The notes beneath the pieces were generated by a model that saw only the letters and a list, made by a program, of their open reading frames with translations, did no database searches and was not told the DNA's origin. This document shows positions 49,975 through 57,835 of a DNA stretch of 64,000 nucleotides, in pieces; positions within the stretch are counted from its first letter, which is position 1, and every line of letters starts with the position of its first letter. This DNA is from Paenibacillus_AR mesotrionivorans (GTDB lineage: Bacteria; Bacillota; Bacilli; Paenibacillales; NBRC-103111): contig NZ_JBJURJ010000013.1 of NCBI RefSeq assembly GCF_046098205.1, positions 1-64,000 of the forward strand. The letters are read 5' to 3'. The position numbers and the translations under genes were made by a program.

Positions 49975-51150
49975 ATGGAATTGCTTATTGCCGCCATGCT
50001 GATGCTATGGGGAAATGTGACGGATGGGAATCCGGGAGTGACCCTTGACCAAATCGCCCAGATTGCAGAGCTGCCGCCGGCTGCTATTGTGGTCCAGCCG
50101 GACGGAACCAAGTCCGTGGACCCGCTGGTTCCCGCAGGCAAAGCCGATCCGCAGGCGGGAAGCGCCCCCACCGTTAAAGGGGTTTATGCCACTGCTCACA
50201 GTGCAGGCGGGGCAAGGCTCGAAACGCTCTTGAAGCTAATGGATGAAACCGAGCTGAATGCTCTGGTGGTGGATGTGAAGGATGATTTCGGCTACATCAC
50301 CTACAAAACGGGGAATGCCGAGCTGGAAGCCATGGAAACTACGAAGAAGATCATCACCGACATGCCTGCCTTGATGAACAAGCTGAATGAGCATAAGGTT
50401 TATCCCATTGCCCGGATTGTAGTGTTCAAGGATACGGTGCTGGCCAAAAAGAAGCCGGAGCTGTCCTTCCTGAACCCGGACGGCACTCTGTGGAACAACG
50501 GCAAGGCCTCGGCGGACAGCTTCGTGAATCCCTACAGCAAAGAAGTATGGGATTACAACATAACCGTCGCCAAGGAAGCGGTGAAGGCGGGCTTTAAGGA
50601 AATCCAGTTCGACTATGTCCGTTTCCCCGAAGGCTTCGAAACCCGTGCGGATAAGCTGCAGTATACCAAGGATGAACGGTCCAGGGTGGATGCGGTCACG
50701 TCCTTCGTGAAATATGCCCGTGAGCAGCTTGCCCCTTTGGGGGTCCGAACCTCCGTGGATATCTTCGGCTACGCGGCATCGGTTCCGGCAGCTGAGGGCA
50801 TCGGCCAGGATTTCATCAAGATCGCCCAGAATACCGATGTGCTTAGCCCCATGATATACCCCAGCCACTACAGCACAGGCTGGTTCGGCCAGAAGGTGCC
50901 CGATGCGGCACCGTACGCAACCATCAACGGGGCTTCCGTAGACACCAACAAGAAGCTGGAACCGCTTGAGACGCTGAAGCCCATTATCCGGCCGTGGATT
51001 CAGGATTTCACCGCATCCTGGGTGCAAGGCTACATCAAGTACGGCAAACATGAGGTGGAGGAGCAGATCCGGGCCTTAAAGGACAACGGCGTGGAGGAAT
51101 TCCTGCTCTGGAATGCAGTTAATACCTATACCGCGGGAGTGGCGTATTAG
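49975..51150 (+). CDS. Putative glycoside hydrolase (DUF4015), exported
   Basis: A 391-residue protein with a DUF4015 TIM-barrel-like domain from about residue 65: VKGVYATAHSAGG, NALVVDVKDDFGYITY, KVYPIARIVVFKD, EIQFDYVRFPEG (a probable catalytic Asp region), VRTSVDIFGYAASV and VLSPMIYPSHYSTGWFG. The N-terminus begins with a hydrophobic stretch (ELLIAAMLMLWGN) that may act as a signal. The family is predicted to cleave polysaccharides; the substrate is unknown. GGGAGAGG precedes the ATG at 49975, and a TATAAT at 49933-49938 is a likely -10. A bidirectional terminator follows. Confidence 0.85.
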   Translation: MELLIAAMLMLWGNVTDGNPGVTLDQIAQIAELPPAAIVVQPDGTKSVDPLVPAGKADPQAGSAPTVKGVYATAHSAGGARLETLLKLMDETELNALVVDVKDDFGYITYKTGNAELEAMETTKKIITDMPALMNKLNEHKVYPIARIVVFKDTVLAKKKPELSFLNPDGTLWNNGKASADSFVNPYSKEVWDYNITVAKEAVKAGFKEIQFDYVRFPEGFETRADKLQYTKDERSRVDAVTSFVKYAREQLAPLGVRTSVDIFGYAASVPAAEGIGQDFIKIAQNTDVLSPMIYPSHYSTGWFGQKVPDAAPYATINGASVDTNKKLEPLETLKPIIRPWIQDFTASWVQGYIKYGKHEVEEQIRALKDNGVEEFLLWNAVNTYTAGVAY

Positions 51151-51171
51151 CATAACCGCTGCACCGCAAAG

Positions 51172-51214
51172 AAAAAGCCCGGGAAGATGCAAATTTCGCA
51201 TCCCTGGGCTTTTT
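51172..51214. terminator. Bidirectional intrinsic terminator
   Basis: AAAAAGCCC and GGGCTTTTT at the base, with GATGC/GCATC pairing above, between the converging DUF4015 and flavin reductase genes. Confidence 0.9.
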
Positions 51215-51230
51215 GGCGCACGTGCACCGT

Positions 51231-51767
51231 TCACTTTCGCAGCTGTTCAGCCAGCTTCAAAAAATAATCCGTCGCCTGGCTGATTTTCGCCCGGACCCGC
51301 GGCTCCGTAAAATCCCCGGCCGGGTCTGTTTCCCGTTCTGAGCTGCCAATGGAGATCCATTCCGGCGAGTTGATGCCATGCAGGTTCCGTACAATCGCCT
51401 GCAGCTGGTTTAAGGCGCCGAAGGCCGCCACTCCACCAGAGCAGGCTGCGGACAGGACAGGTTTGCCGTCAACATGCTCATGAACCAAATAATCCAGAGC
51501 ATTCTTCAGCACGCCCGAGATGGTGCCGTGATACTCCGGGCTGACCAGCACGATGCCGTGGGCCAGGTATACACCCTTCACCAGTTCCTCCACCGCCGGA
51601 TGCGCGCTGTAATCCTCATCAGGATCAAACATGGGCAGCGGCTTGGCATGCAAGTCGAACAGGGACACCTCATGCCCCTTTTCTGTGATCCGCCCGGCAA
51701 TCGCCTTGGCAAGCATTCTGCTGGAGCCGGTCTTGCGGTTGCTGCCGGCCAACACAAGGATCTTCAT
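51231..51767 (-). CDS. NADPH-dependent FMN reductase
   Basis: A 178-residue flavodoxin-like oxidoreductase. It has the FMN phosphate loop AGSNRKTGSSRML at the N-terminus, SPEYHGTISGVLKNALDYL in the middle (family signature) and SAACSGGVAAFGALNQLQ. Relatives reduce quinones, azo dyes or chromate with NAD(P)H. GGAGGAGGAG precedes ATG. The physiological substrate is unknown. The gene below it (51801-52010) is upstream in the same direction, 33 bases away. Confidence 0.92.
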   Translation of the reverse strand: MKILVLAGSNRKTGSSRMLAKAIAGRITEKGHEVSLFDLHAKPLPMFDPDEDYSAHPAVEELVKGVYLAHGIVLVSPEYHGTISGVLKNALDYLVHEHVDGKPVLSAACSGGVAAFGALNQLQAIVRNLHGINSPEWISIGSSERETDPAGDFTEPRVRAKISQATDYFLKLAEQLRK

Positions 51768-51800
51768 GGCCTCTCTCCTCCTCCCGTGAAGGCGGGCAAT

Positions 51801-52010
51801 CTAGAATTCCCCGGTCTCAATCACATAGCCGCTGCCCTTTTCCACCCGTTTTTTCTCCACAATGACGGTTTCCAGAACCTCCGGTTTTTTGATAAAATGC
51901 CGGACCAGATGGCCCTCCGCATAACCGAAGGCCGCCTCATCGGAGTCCGCCAGGACAATCAGGCATACATTCATTCCGGTTAATTTGATTTCCAGCTTAT
52001 ACAGAAACAT
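51801..52010 (-). CDS. Small DUF3906-like protein
   Basis: A 69-residue soluble protein that looks like one alpha/beta domain: strands LYKLEIKL and VCLIVLADSDEAAFGYAEGHLVRHF, then VLETVIVEKKRVEKGSGYVIE. Length and pattern recall the DUF3906 family of Bacillaceae/Paenibacillaceae, a match made by eye only. AAAGGCGGG lies about nine bases before ATG. Probably co-transcribed with the flavin reductase gene. Confidence 0.65.
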   Translation of the reverse strand: MFLYKLEIKLTGMNVCLIVLADSDEAAFGYAEGHLVRHFIKKPEVLETVIVEKKRVEKGSGYVIETGEF

Positions 52011-52138
52011 CGGTCATTTCCCGCCTTTCGGGGTAAAGATTCAGATAGCATTAGCATCTCGGATGCTTTATCCGGGTAAACTTGAGTTTTATCTTACCAG
52101 AAATCGCGTTATGATGAAAAGAAAAGGGGGAATTCGCT

Positions 52139-53104
52139 TTGAAAATCATCGTTTATGCGCCAAAGAACGCGGACACCCTGCTGACACTCCTGGAAGAAGG
52201 CCTTCCCGAGGGGCTCACCCTTGTCCACTGCCGAAGCCGGGAGGAAGTTTCAGCCCTGGCTGCGGATGCCGTAGGTTTTATTGCCGCGGGCGGCGGAATG
52301 CCCGATTCCGCTATGCTGGAGGAGCTGCCACGGCTGGCCTGGGTACAAATTCTATCCGCCGGAGCGGATAAGCTGCCCCTGGAGGAGCTGCACCGGCGGG
52401 GAATCCGCTTGACCAACGCCAAGGGTGTCCACCAGATTCAGATGAGTGAGTTTGCCCTGCTGCAGATGCTCCAATGGGCCAGACGGGCGGATCTGCATTT
52501 CTCCAATCAGCTGGACAAAAGATGGGGCCGGCGGGTCCCCTCGGGAGAGCTCCACGGCCAAACCGTCGGTATTCTGGGCACCGGCAGCATCGGCCAGGCC
52601 ATTGCCGCCAAGGCGCAGGCCTTCGGCATGCGTACCCTGGGATATAATACCAGCGGCCGTCCCGAGCTTCATTTTGACGGGGTGTTTCATGGAGCGGACG
52701 GGCTGTTAACTGTACTTGGGGAAAGCGACTATGTGGTAGTAATTGTCCCCTCCACCCCGGATACCCAGGGTCTGATCGGACAAGAGCAGCTGCACGCCAT
52801 GAAACCCTCCGCATGCCTGATTAATCTGGCCAGAGGGACAGTGGTCTCCGAGCCGGAGCTGATTGCCGCTCTCCAGAACGGCATCATTGCCGGAGCGGCC
52901 CTGGATGTGTTCGAGGAGGAGCCGCTTCCTCCGGAATCTCCCTTATGGGAGCTGCCCAATGTGTTGATCACGCCCCATGTGGCCGGAGCCAGCCCCCATT
53001 ATAACGAACGGGCAGCCGGAATTGTCCGGGAGAATCTGCGGAGGCTGGCGGAGGACCCGGATGGGCCTCTTCACAATGAAATGGATTTGAGCCAGGGGTA
53101 TTAA
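52139..53104 (+). CDS. D-2-hydroxyacid dehydrogenase (NAD-dependent)
   Basis: A 321-residue dehydrogenase. The NAD-binding Rossmann motif is VGILGTGSIGQAIA, followed by the catalytic Arg in INLARGTVVSE, the Glu in LDVFEEEPLP and the His in TPHVAGASP. The N-terminal substrate domain is typical of glyoxylate/hydroxypyruvate reductase-like members, but the substrate cannot be fixed. It begins with TTG eight bases after AAAAGGGGG. It stands as a single gene followed by a four-unit repeat and a terminator. Confidence 0.92.
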   Translation: MKIIVYAPKNADTLLTLLEEGLPEGLTLVHCRSREEVSALAADAVGFIAAGGGMPDSAMLEELPRLAWVQILSAGADKLPLEELHRRGIRLTNAKGVHQIQMSEFALLQMLQWARRADLHFSNQLDKRWGRRVPSGELHGQTVGILGTGSIGQAIAAKAQAFGMRTLGYNTSGRPELHFDGVFHGADGLLTVLGESDYVVVIVPSTPDTQGLIGQEQLHAMKPSACLINLARGTVVSEPELIAALQNGIIAGAALDVFEEEPLPPESPLWELPNVLITPHVAGASPHYNERAAGIVRENLRRLAEDPDGPLHNEMDLSQGY

Positions 53105-53166
53105 TCAGCCTTTAGTCCGAGGTACGGCCGGGCGGGCTGAGCTGGTTGAGCTGGCTAGGCCGCTGC

Positions 53167-53351
53167 GTAACGGGACTCAACGACTCTTAAAGGCTATAAA
53201 TCGGCCGTTTAGAATTCTAACGGAACTGGCGGAGCCTTAGCGGGATGGTGGGCAGCGATAAAGCCGCTTTTTCCCCTGTAAGTGTCTCTCCGTTCCGTTA
53301 CGCCGGAAAAAACGCTTAAATTTGCCTCTAAGCGTCTCGTAGTTCCGTTAG
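53167..53351. repeat. Four-unit 185-bp inverted element, copy 5
   Basis: Within the 419-base gap 53105-53523. Units are at 53167-53190 and 53217-53240 (direct, TAACGGGACTCAACGACTC type) and at 53278-53301 and 53328-53351 (inverted, CTCGTAGTTCCGTTAG type). Starts are 50, 61 and 50 bp apart, exactly as in copy 1, while the spacer sequences differ. Confidence 0.85.
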
Positions 53352-53422
53352 AGCCTGTAACAGTTAATCTTGCCGCCGTTGCATAGCGTAAGTAACCCCC
53401 CCTGCCGACGCAATAAATCCGG

Positions 53423-53452
53423 AACGCCGCCCAGCCCGGGACGGCGTTTTTG
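53423..53452 (+). terminator. Intrinsic terminator downstream of the hydroxyacid dehydrogenase
   Basis: AACGCCG and CGGCGTT pair around CCCAGCCCGGGA, followed by TTTGG on the plus strand. A weaker hairpin (CCGGATGATCGG) with seven T residues on the minus strand (about 53457-53480) may end pfkA. Confidence 0.65.
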
Positions 53453-53523
53453 GGCATGAAAAAAACCCCGATCATCCGGAGCATTCGCGCCGTCTTAACC
53501 AGGGATTGTTGATGTTGATCCGA

Positions 53524-54492
53524 TTATTGGGAAAGACGCAAGGCCAGCTCGTACATGTCCATGTTGAATTCCTTCTTGGTGGTAATGACCTTGTGGATGT
53601 CTGTTGCCACCAGTTGGCCGTTAATCACGCCGCAGCCCTTGCCGGAGTCGCCTGCAATCAGCTGGCGTACGGCGAAGTCGCCCAATTGGCTGGCGAGAAT
53701 CCGGTCCTTGTGGGTCGGTGTGCCGCCCCGCTGAATATGGCCCAGCACGGTAAGGCGGGCATCGATGTTCACACGGGAGGTAATGGACTTGGCAATCTCC
53801 TCGCCGCTGCCTACTCCCTCCGCCACAACCACGATGGAGTGACGTTTGCCGTTAACGAAGTTTTCCTTCATCCGGTCAGCAACATCTTCCACGTTGAAGG
53901 GAACTTCCGGGATCAGGATACTTTCCGCACCACTGGCAAGACCTGCATGAAGGGCAATGTCACCACAATGGCGGCCCATCACCTCAACGATGGAGGCCCG
54001 CTCGTGGGAGGACATGGTATCCCGCAGCTTGTTGATGGCGTCCACGACAATGCCCACGGCGGTATCGAAGCCGATGGTATAGTCGGTGTAGGAAATATCA
54101 TTGTCAATGGTGCCGGGCAGGCCCATTGTCTTGATGCCCAGTTGAGCCAGCTTGTCTGCACCTTGATAGGAGCCGTCGCCGCCGATCACAACCAGACCAT
54201 CAATGTCCCGCTTGCGCAGATTGTCCGCGGCGGTCTTCTGACCCTCCAGCGTCATCATTTCCTTGCAGCGGGCAGTCTGGAGAATGGTGCCGCCCCGCTG
54301 GATAATGTCACCCACGCTGCGCAGGTCCATTTTGCGGATATCATCATGAATAAGTCCATAATAGCCACGCTGCACCGCGTACACGTCCAGCCCATAATAA
54401 ATAGCGCTGCGTACCACCGCGCGGACCGCTGCATTCATCCCTTGGGAGTCGCCTCCGCTGGTAAGCACTGCAATTGATTTGACTTCACTCAT
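53524..54492 (-). CDS. pfkA: ATP-dependent 6-phosphofructokinase
   Basis: Glycolytic enzyme phosphorylating fructose-6-phosphate. The 322-residue protein has the PfkA N-terminal motif AVLTSGGDSQGMNAAVRAVV, the GGDGSYQGA nucleotide loop, the catalytic TIDNDIS-Y-TDY segment with TIGFDTA, and the signature GHIQRGGTPTHKDRI. ATG at 54492 has AAGGAGG nine to ten bases upstream. In most Bacillota pfkA lies by accA and pyk; here it follows ytpB by 20 bases in the same direction, an unusual setting. Confidence 0.95.
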   Translation of the reverse strand: MSEVKSIAVLTSGGDSQGMNAAVRAVVRSAIYYGLDVYAVQRGYYGLIHDDIRKMDLRSVGDIIQRGGTILQTARCKEMMTLEGQKTAADNLRKRDIDGLVVIGGDGSYQGADKLAQLGIKTMGLPGTIDNDISYTDYTIGFDTAVGIVVDAINKLRDTMSSHERASIVEVMGRHCGDIALHAGLASGAESILIPEVPFNVEDVADRMKENFVNGKRHSIVVVAEGVGSGEEIAKSITSRVNIDARLTVLGHIQRGGTPTHKDRILASQLGDFAVRQLIAGDSGKGCGVINGQLVATDIHKVITTKKEFNMDMYELALRLSQ

Positions 54493-54512
54493 AAGTAGTA
54501 GCCTCCTTAAGA

Positions 54513-55544
54513 TTAATTCAATGAAGAGAACCGAATCCAAACACTGTTCACCCAGAAAAACAGGCGTGTCATCGGGCTGTTCCGCATGAGCCGGCGTTTG
54601 ATTTTGACCACATCGGCCTGGGTCTTGACCTTGGGATCGGACAGATACAGGGCGATGAGGCCCTCAATGACCAGACGGTGAAATTTAGGGGCGGCCAGGC
54701 CGTCCGCTTTGGTCCGGGCAGAGTCCACAACCATGGACATTCTGTCCAGCGCTTCCCCCTGGCTGTAATAATTGCAGAAATTCAAGTCGCCCCCCTGCCG
54801 GTCCTCCTCCTGGTCGATGAGGTAGTCCAGCAGAATATGCAAACCGCATATGTATGGAAAATAAGCTTCCCGGACGGCGGTTACCTCCGCTTGCTCCAGG
54901 CTGGGATCGGAAGCGGCCAGAAACAGCATAAACATACCCAGAGTGGACCCGGTGGCGGCGGCAAACTCATTCCACCGCAGAGCCGGATACCGCTCTCGGT
55001 GCAACTCCCACCAGCGGAGCAGCTCCCCTTCCCGGAGGTCCTTGCGGATATGCTTGTATACCTGGAGATCGCAATAATACGAAACCAGTTCCCGGACCTG
55101 AGCCTCCACCAGTGCATAGGAGGGCAGCATCAGGATGCAGCTTTGGCAGGTGCGCACCAGCTTCTCCAGATAACCTCCGTCTTCCTTTTCCTGGCGGAAA
55201 GCGTAGTAATCGTTTACAGGCGAGGCAGGGTCAACAGCATCCAGCATGGCTTGATGAAGCATCCGGAAATCCTGGGGGTCCAGGGAGGTGCTGCGGTCGC
55301 ACAGGTTATCGAGATAGTCGCTGATGGTCTGAAGCGCCACGACCAGCGGAATAAGCACATGCCGGGCATTCACATGGGCCGCCGCATAGATGGAGCCGCC
55401 GATGCAGTGAAACTCCTTGTCCCGCATGCTGGCCAGCGCCTGCTTCCGCAGCTCCGGATCCGGCATACGCTCCGCCTGCTCCCGCCACTGCGCCAGCTGT
55501 CCTTTAACCTCGGGCAGCACATAGCGGTATACCCGCCGCATCAT
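54513..55544 (-). CDS. ytpB: Tetraprenyl-beta-curcumene synthase family protein (DUF2600)
   Basis: Class I terpene synthase of the YtpB family, which cyclises heptaprenyl diphosphate to sesquarterpene precursors of spore or membrane lipids. Family landmarks: EFHCIGGSIYA, the Asp-rich DYLDNLCDR, DYYAF and the second Asp-rich DYLIDQEEDRQGGDLNFC. The ATG at 55544 has CCGGAGG upstream; an ATG at 55616 (24 codons longer) overlaps the preceding gene and lacks a site, but cannot be excluded. It lies between an unknown protein gene and pfkA, all in one direction. Confidence 0.9.
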   Translation of the reverse strand: MMRRVYRYVLPEVKGQLAQWREQAERMPDPELRKQALASMRDKEFHCIGGSIYAAAHVNARHVLIPLVVALQTISDYLDNLCDRSTSLDPQDFRMLHQAMLDAVDPASPVNDYYAFRQEKEDGGYLEKLVRTCQSCILMLPSYALVEAQVRELVSYYCDLQVYKHIRKDLREGELLRWWELHRERYPALRWNEFAAATGSTLGMFMLFLAASDPSLEQAEVTAVREAYFPYICGLHILLDYLIDQEEDRQGGDLNFCNYYSQGEALDRMSMVVDSARTKADGLAAPKFHRLVIEGLIALYLSDPKVKTQADVVKIKRRLMRNSPMTRLFFWVNSVWIRFSSLN

Positions 55545-55575
55545 GGCGAAGGGGCCCTCCGGATATTCAAATGTA

Positions 55576-56193
55576 TTATCGGTTAAATGGCTCAATGGTC
55601 TGTCCCCCACAGGCATTGCGGTAGGAATACTCCAGCAGCGTGATGATCTCCTGCTTCTGCAGTGCCGTAAGAATTTTCTCGAGTTTGGTTTCGTAGCCGG
55701 TGGTAACCGTACCCTGGACTAAATCCACGAACAGGATCGGATCCCAGGTGCGTTGGACGTACAGCTGATGCAATCCTACCCGCAGCTCATGGCTTGTGGC
55801 ATATTCCCAATCGCCGTCATAGACGATATCCTCCTTGATAAACTGGAGGCGGCTGAAGATGGGATGTTTACCCGCCTTCTCGAACCAATATTTCGAATTG
55901 TCATAATCGCCCTCCATACGGTGCATCAAACCATGCCAATAGCATCCGGTGGTATTCAGGATATCCTGGCTGAGCACGTGGGAACGGTGCAAACTTTCAT
56001 TCCACAGGTGAAGTCCGGCTTTGACTGCCATTCCATAGGCGAGGTCGAATTGGGAGCGGTCCTCTGCGAGACTGGATGTCACCAGATCCATGATCTCCTG
56101 ATCCAGCTCCTCGTTCCAAACACCCGTTGGGAACAATCCCGGATCGTGGTCGCGCAAACGTTCCACCAATACGGTGAACGCCGGTCCCCTCAT
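55576..56193 (-). CDS. Conserved hypothetical protein upstream of ytpB
   Basis: A 205-residue soluble protein with no recognised catalytic motif. Its most distinctive part is GCYWHGLMHRMEGDYDNSKYWFEKAGKHPIF, quoted here in pieces as GCYWHGLMHRMEGD and YDNSKYWFEKAGKHP, which resembles uncharacterised proteins with a histidine-rich helix. The rest is helical (EELDQEIMDLVTSSLAEDRS, KLEKILTALQKQEIITLLE). ATG at 56193 follows GGAGGAAGG. It directly precedes ytpB and probably shares its transcript, so a role in sesquarterpene metabolism is possible but unproven. Confidence 0.75.
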   Translation of the reverse strand: MRGPAFTVLVERLRDHDPGLFPTGVWNEELDQEIMDLVTSSLAEDRSQFDLAYGMAVKAGLHLWNESLHRSHVLSQDILNTTGCYWHGLMHRMEGDYDNSKYWFEKAGKHPIFSRLQFIKEDIVYDGDWEYATSHELRVGLHQLYVQRTWDPILFVDLVQGTVTTGYETKLEKILTALQKQEIITLLEYSYRNACGGQTIEPFNR

Positions 56194-56361
56194 TATTCCT
56201 TCCTCCATTTCCAATGCCAATTTCGATTATACCGTAAAGCCGGGCTTTCCCAAAGAACAAATCCCGAACTTTATGTGGCTCTCGTGAAATTTTTCGCAAA
56301 CTCGACTTGTCATCATCATTGCTTGCATTATATTTTATCTCCTACCCACAGTCAATCGTGT

Positions 56362-56367
56362 TATACT
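56362..56367 (+). promoter_or_regulatory. Extended -10 promoter of the MATE-like gene
   Basis: TGTTATACT, about 85 bases before the start of the flippase-like gene. Confidence 0.45.
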
Positions 56368-56393
56368 AGGGTAATGTTTGCAAACACCGGGGG
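56366..56393 (+). repeat. End-like fragment of the MITE family
   Basis: CTAGGGTAATGTTTGCAAAC followed by ACCGGGGG closely matches the terminal sequence of the 167-bp element (CTAGGGTGTGTTTGCAAAC, then TCCGAGGGG). Only one end is present. It begins within the -10 of the flippase gene. Confidence 0.5.
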
Positions 56394-56451
56394 TAAGCAA
56401 ATCGCACCGGAGTTTCAATCCGACCATCATGTGAGACAGGAGTATGTATTC

Positions 56452-57810
56452 ATGCATTCACAAGGAACCGGACAGCTCCCGCCTGAAAAATCGGGAGTCC
56501 GCCTCTCCCAAATGTTCGCTTTTTTTATTCCCTTAAGTCTATCGGCAAGCCTCGTCACCATCTCCCACGTTATTATCAACGGAACGTTGACCAGGGCCCC
56601 CAACCCGGAGGAGATCATCGCAAGCTACGCGGTGGCTATGAGTCTCCTGGGGATTACCGAGAAACCAGCTATTCTTCTGCGCCAAACCTGCTCCGCCCTT
56701 GTGCGCGACCGGATCTCCTTCCGGGCCGTGGCACGAGTGGCTTTCTATTTATTGGCGGCTATCTTCACCTTCGGCGTCCTTGTATCCTATACCGCTCTGG
56801 GTGACCTGATCTTCGGCACCCTGTTCGGGGCGAAGGGCGAAGAAGTGGAGCCGATTATGCATGTGTACCGGGTCGTGATGTTCGTCAGCATCTTCTCCGG
56901 CATCCGCTGTTTGTTCCACGGCATCATCATCTTTAATAAACGCACCTTCTGGCTGACCATCGGGATGGTGATCCGTCTGCTGGGCATGTACGCCTTATCC
57001 CAATATTACATTGCCAGAGGTGTGGACAGCAGCCAGGTGGGAGCAGTCATTTTCCTGACCGGTATGATTATTGAAGCGGCTGTGGCTTTTTTCGAAGGCT
57101 CCCGTTTGTACCGGCGGACCCTCCCTGAGAAGGTGGAGAATCATCCTTACGAACGCCCCAGCCAGATCTTTTCCTTTTATCGCCCGCTGCTTTATTCTTC
57201 GTTAATCGCGGTTATCATCAGCCCTGCTATCAATATCGCTCTGGGCAAAACCCCGGATGCGGCGCGCTCCATTGCAGCCTTTGCGCTGGCGGGGAGCGTC
57301 TGCCAGCTGGTGCTGAGCATGTTCTCCTATTTGCACCAGATCGTGCTCAACTTTTACCGCACCGATCCGCTGCAGGTGAAACGCTTCACTCTGCTGCTGG
57401 CTTTTATGCCCGGCCTTTTACTGGCGCTCCTGAGCTTTACCCCTGCCGGCGCCTGGGTGATGACCCATCCCTTGGGGGCCAAGGAGCTGCTGCTGGAGGA
57501 GAGCCTCCGGGCGCTGCGCATCTTTGTGATTATGACCGTTGCTTTTACCTGGCTGGACGTGGCCAACGGCCTTCTGATGTTGAAGGGACAGACGAAGATT
57601 ATGGTCTGGTCCCAAGCCGCCAATGTGTCCGTTGTGCTGCTTACTCTTGTGATCTGTCTGACAGCCGCCCCGGGCCTGAACAGCCGGGTTGGGGCGTTGG
57701 CCCAATCTCTGGGAGTAGCCGCCGAGCTTATCTTTGTGCTGTGGGCGCTGCGCTCCGCCCTCCGGGGAGAAAAGTCCGCAGCACCGCCCGGGAAATCCCT
57801 GCCGGGTTGA
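56452..57810 (+). CDS. MATE/MVF-type multi-helix transporter
   Basis: A 452-residue integral membrane protein with twelve or more hydrophobic helices and a polysaccharide-flippase/MATE-like pattern. It begins RLSQMFAFFIPLSLSASLVTIS, and has repeats of the two six-helix halves (RPLLYSSLIAVIISPAINIAL opens the second). No charged motif fixes a substrate; lipid-linked or drug-like substrates are both possible. The ATG at 56452 follows ACAGGAG; longer in-frame readings run into the opposite unknown gene and were rejected. It is divergent from the ytpB operon. Confidence 0.8.
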   Translation: MHSQGTGQLPPEKSGVRLSQMFAFFIPLSLSASLVTISHVIINGTLTRAPNPEEIIASYAVAMSLLGITEKPAILLRQTCSALVRDRISFRAVARVAFYLLAAIFTFGVLVSYTALGDLIFGTLFGAKGEEVEPIMHVYRVVMFVSIFSGIRCLFHGIIIFNKRTFWLTIGMVIRLLGMYALSQYYIARGVDSSQVGAVIFLTGMIIEAAVAFFEGSRLYRRTLPEKVENHPYERPSQIFSFYRPLLYSSLIAVIISPAINIALGKTPDAARSIAAFALAGSVCQLVLSMFSYLHQIVLNFYRTDPLQVKRFTLLLAFMPGLLLALLSFTPAGAWVMTHPLGAKELLLEESLRALRIFVIMTVAFTWLDVANGLLMLKGQTKIMVWSQAANVSVVLLTLVICLTAAPGLNSRVGALAQSLGVAAELIFVLWALRSALRGEKSAAPPGKSLPG

Positions 57811-57835
57811 ATACCGAACGAAAGAAGGACAGATC

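Noticed and set aside
55753..56451. Long N-terminal extension of the MATE-like protein
   Set aside because: The upstream frame runs antisense through the unknown gene at 55576-56193; the ATG at 56452 has a ribosome binding site and a promoter lies just before it.
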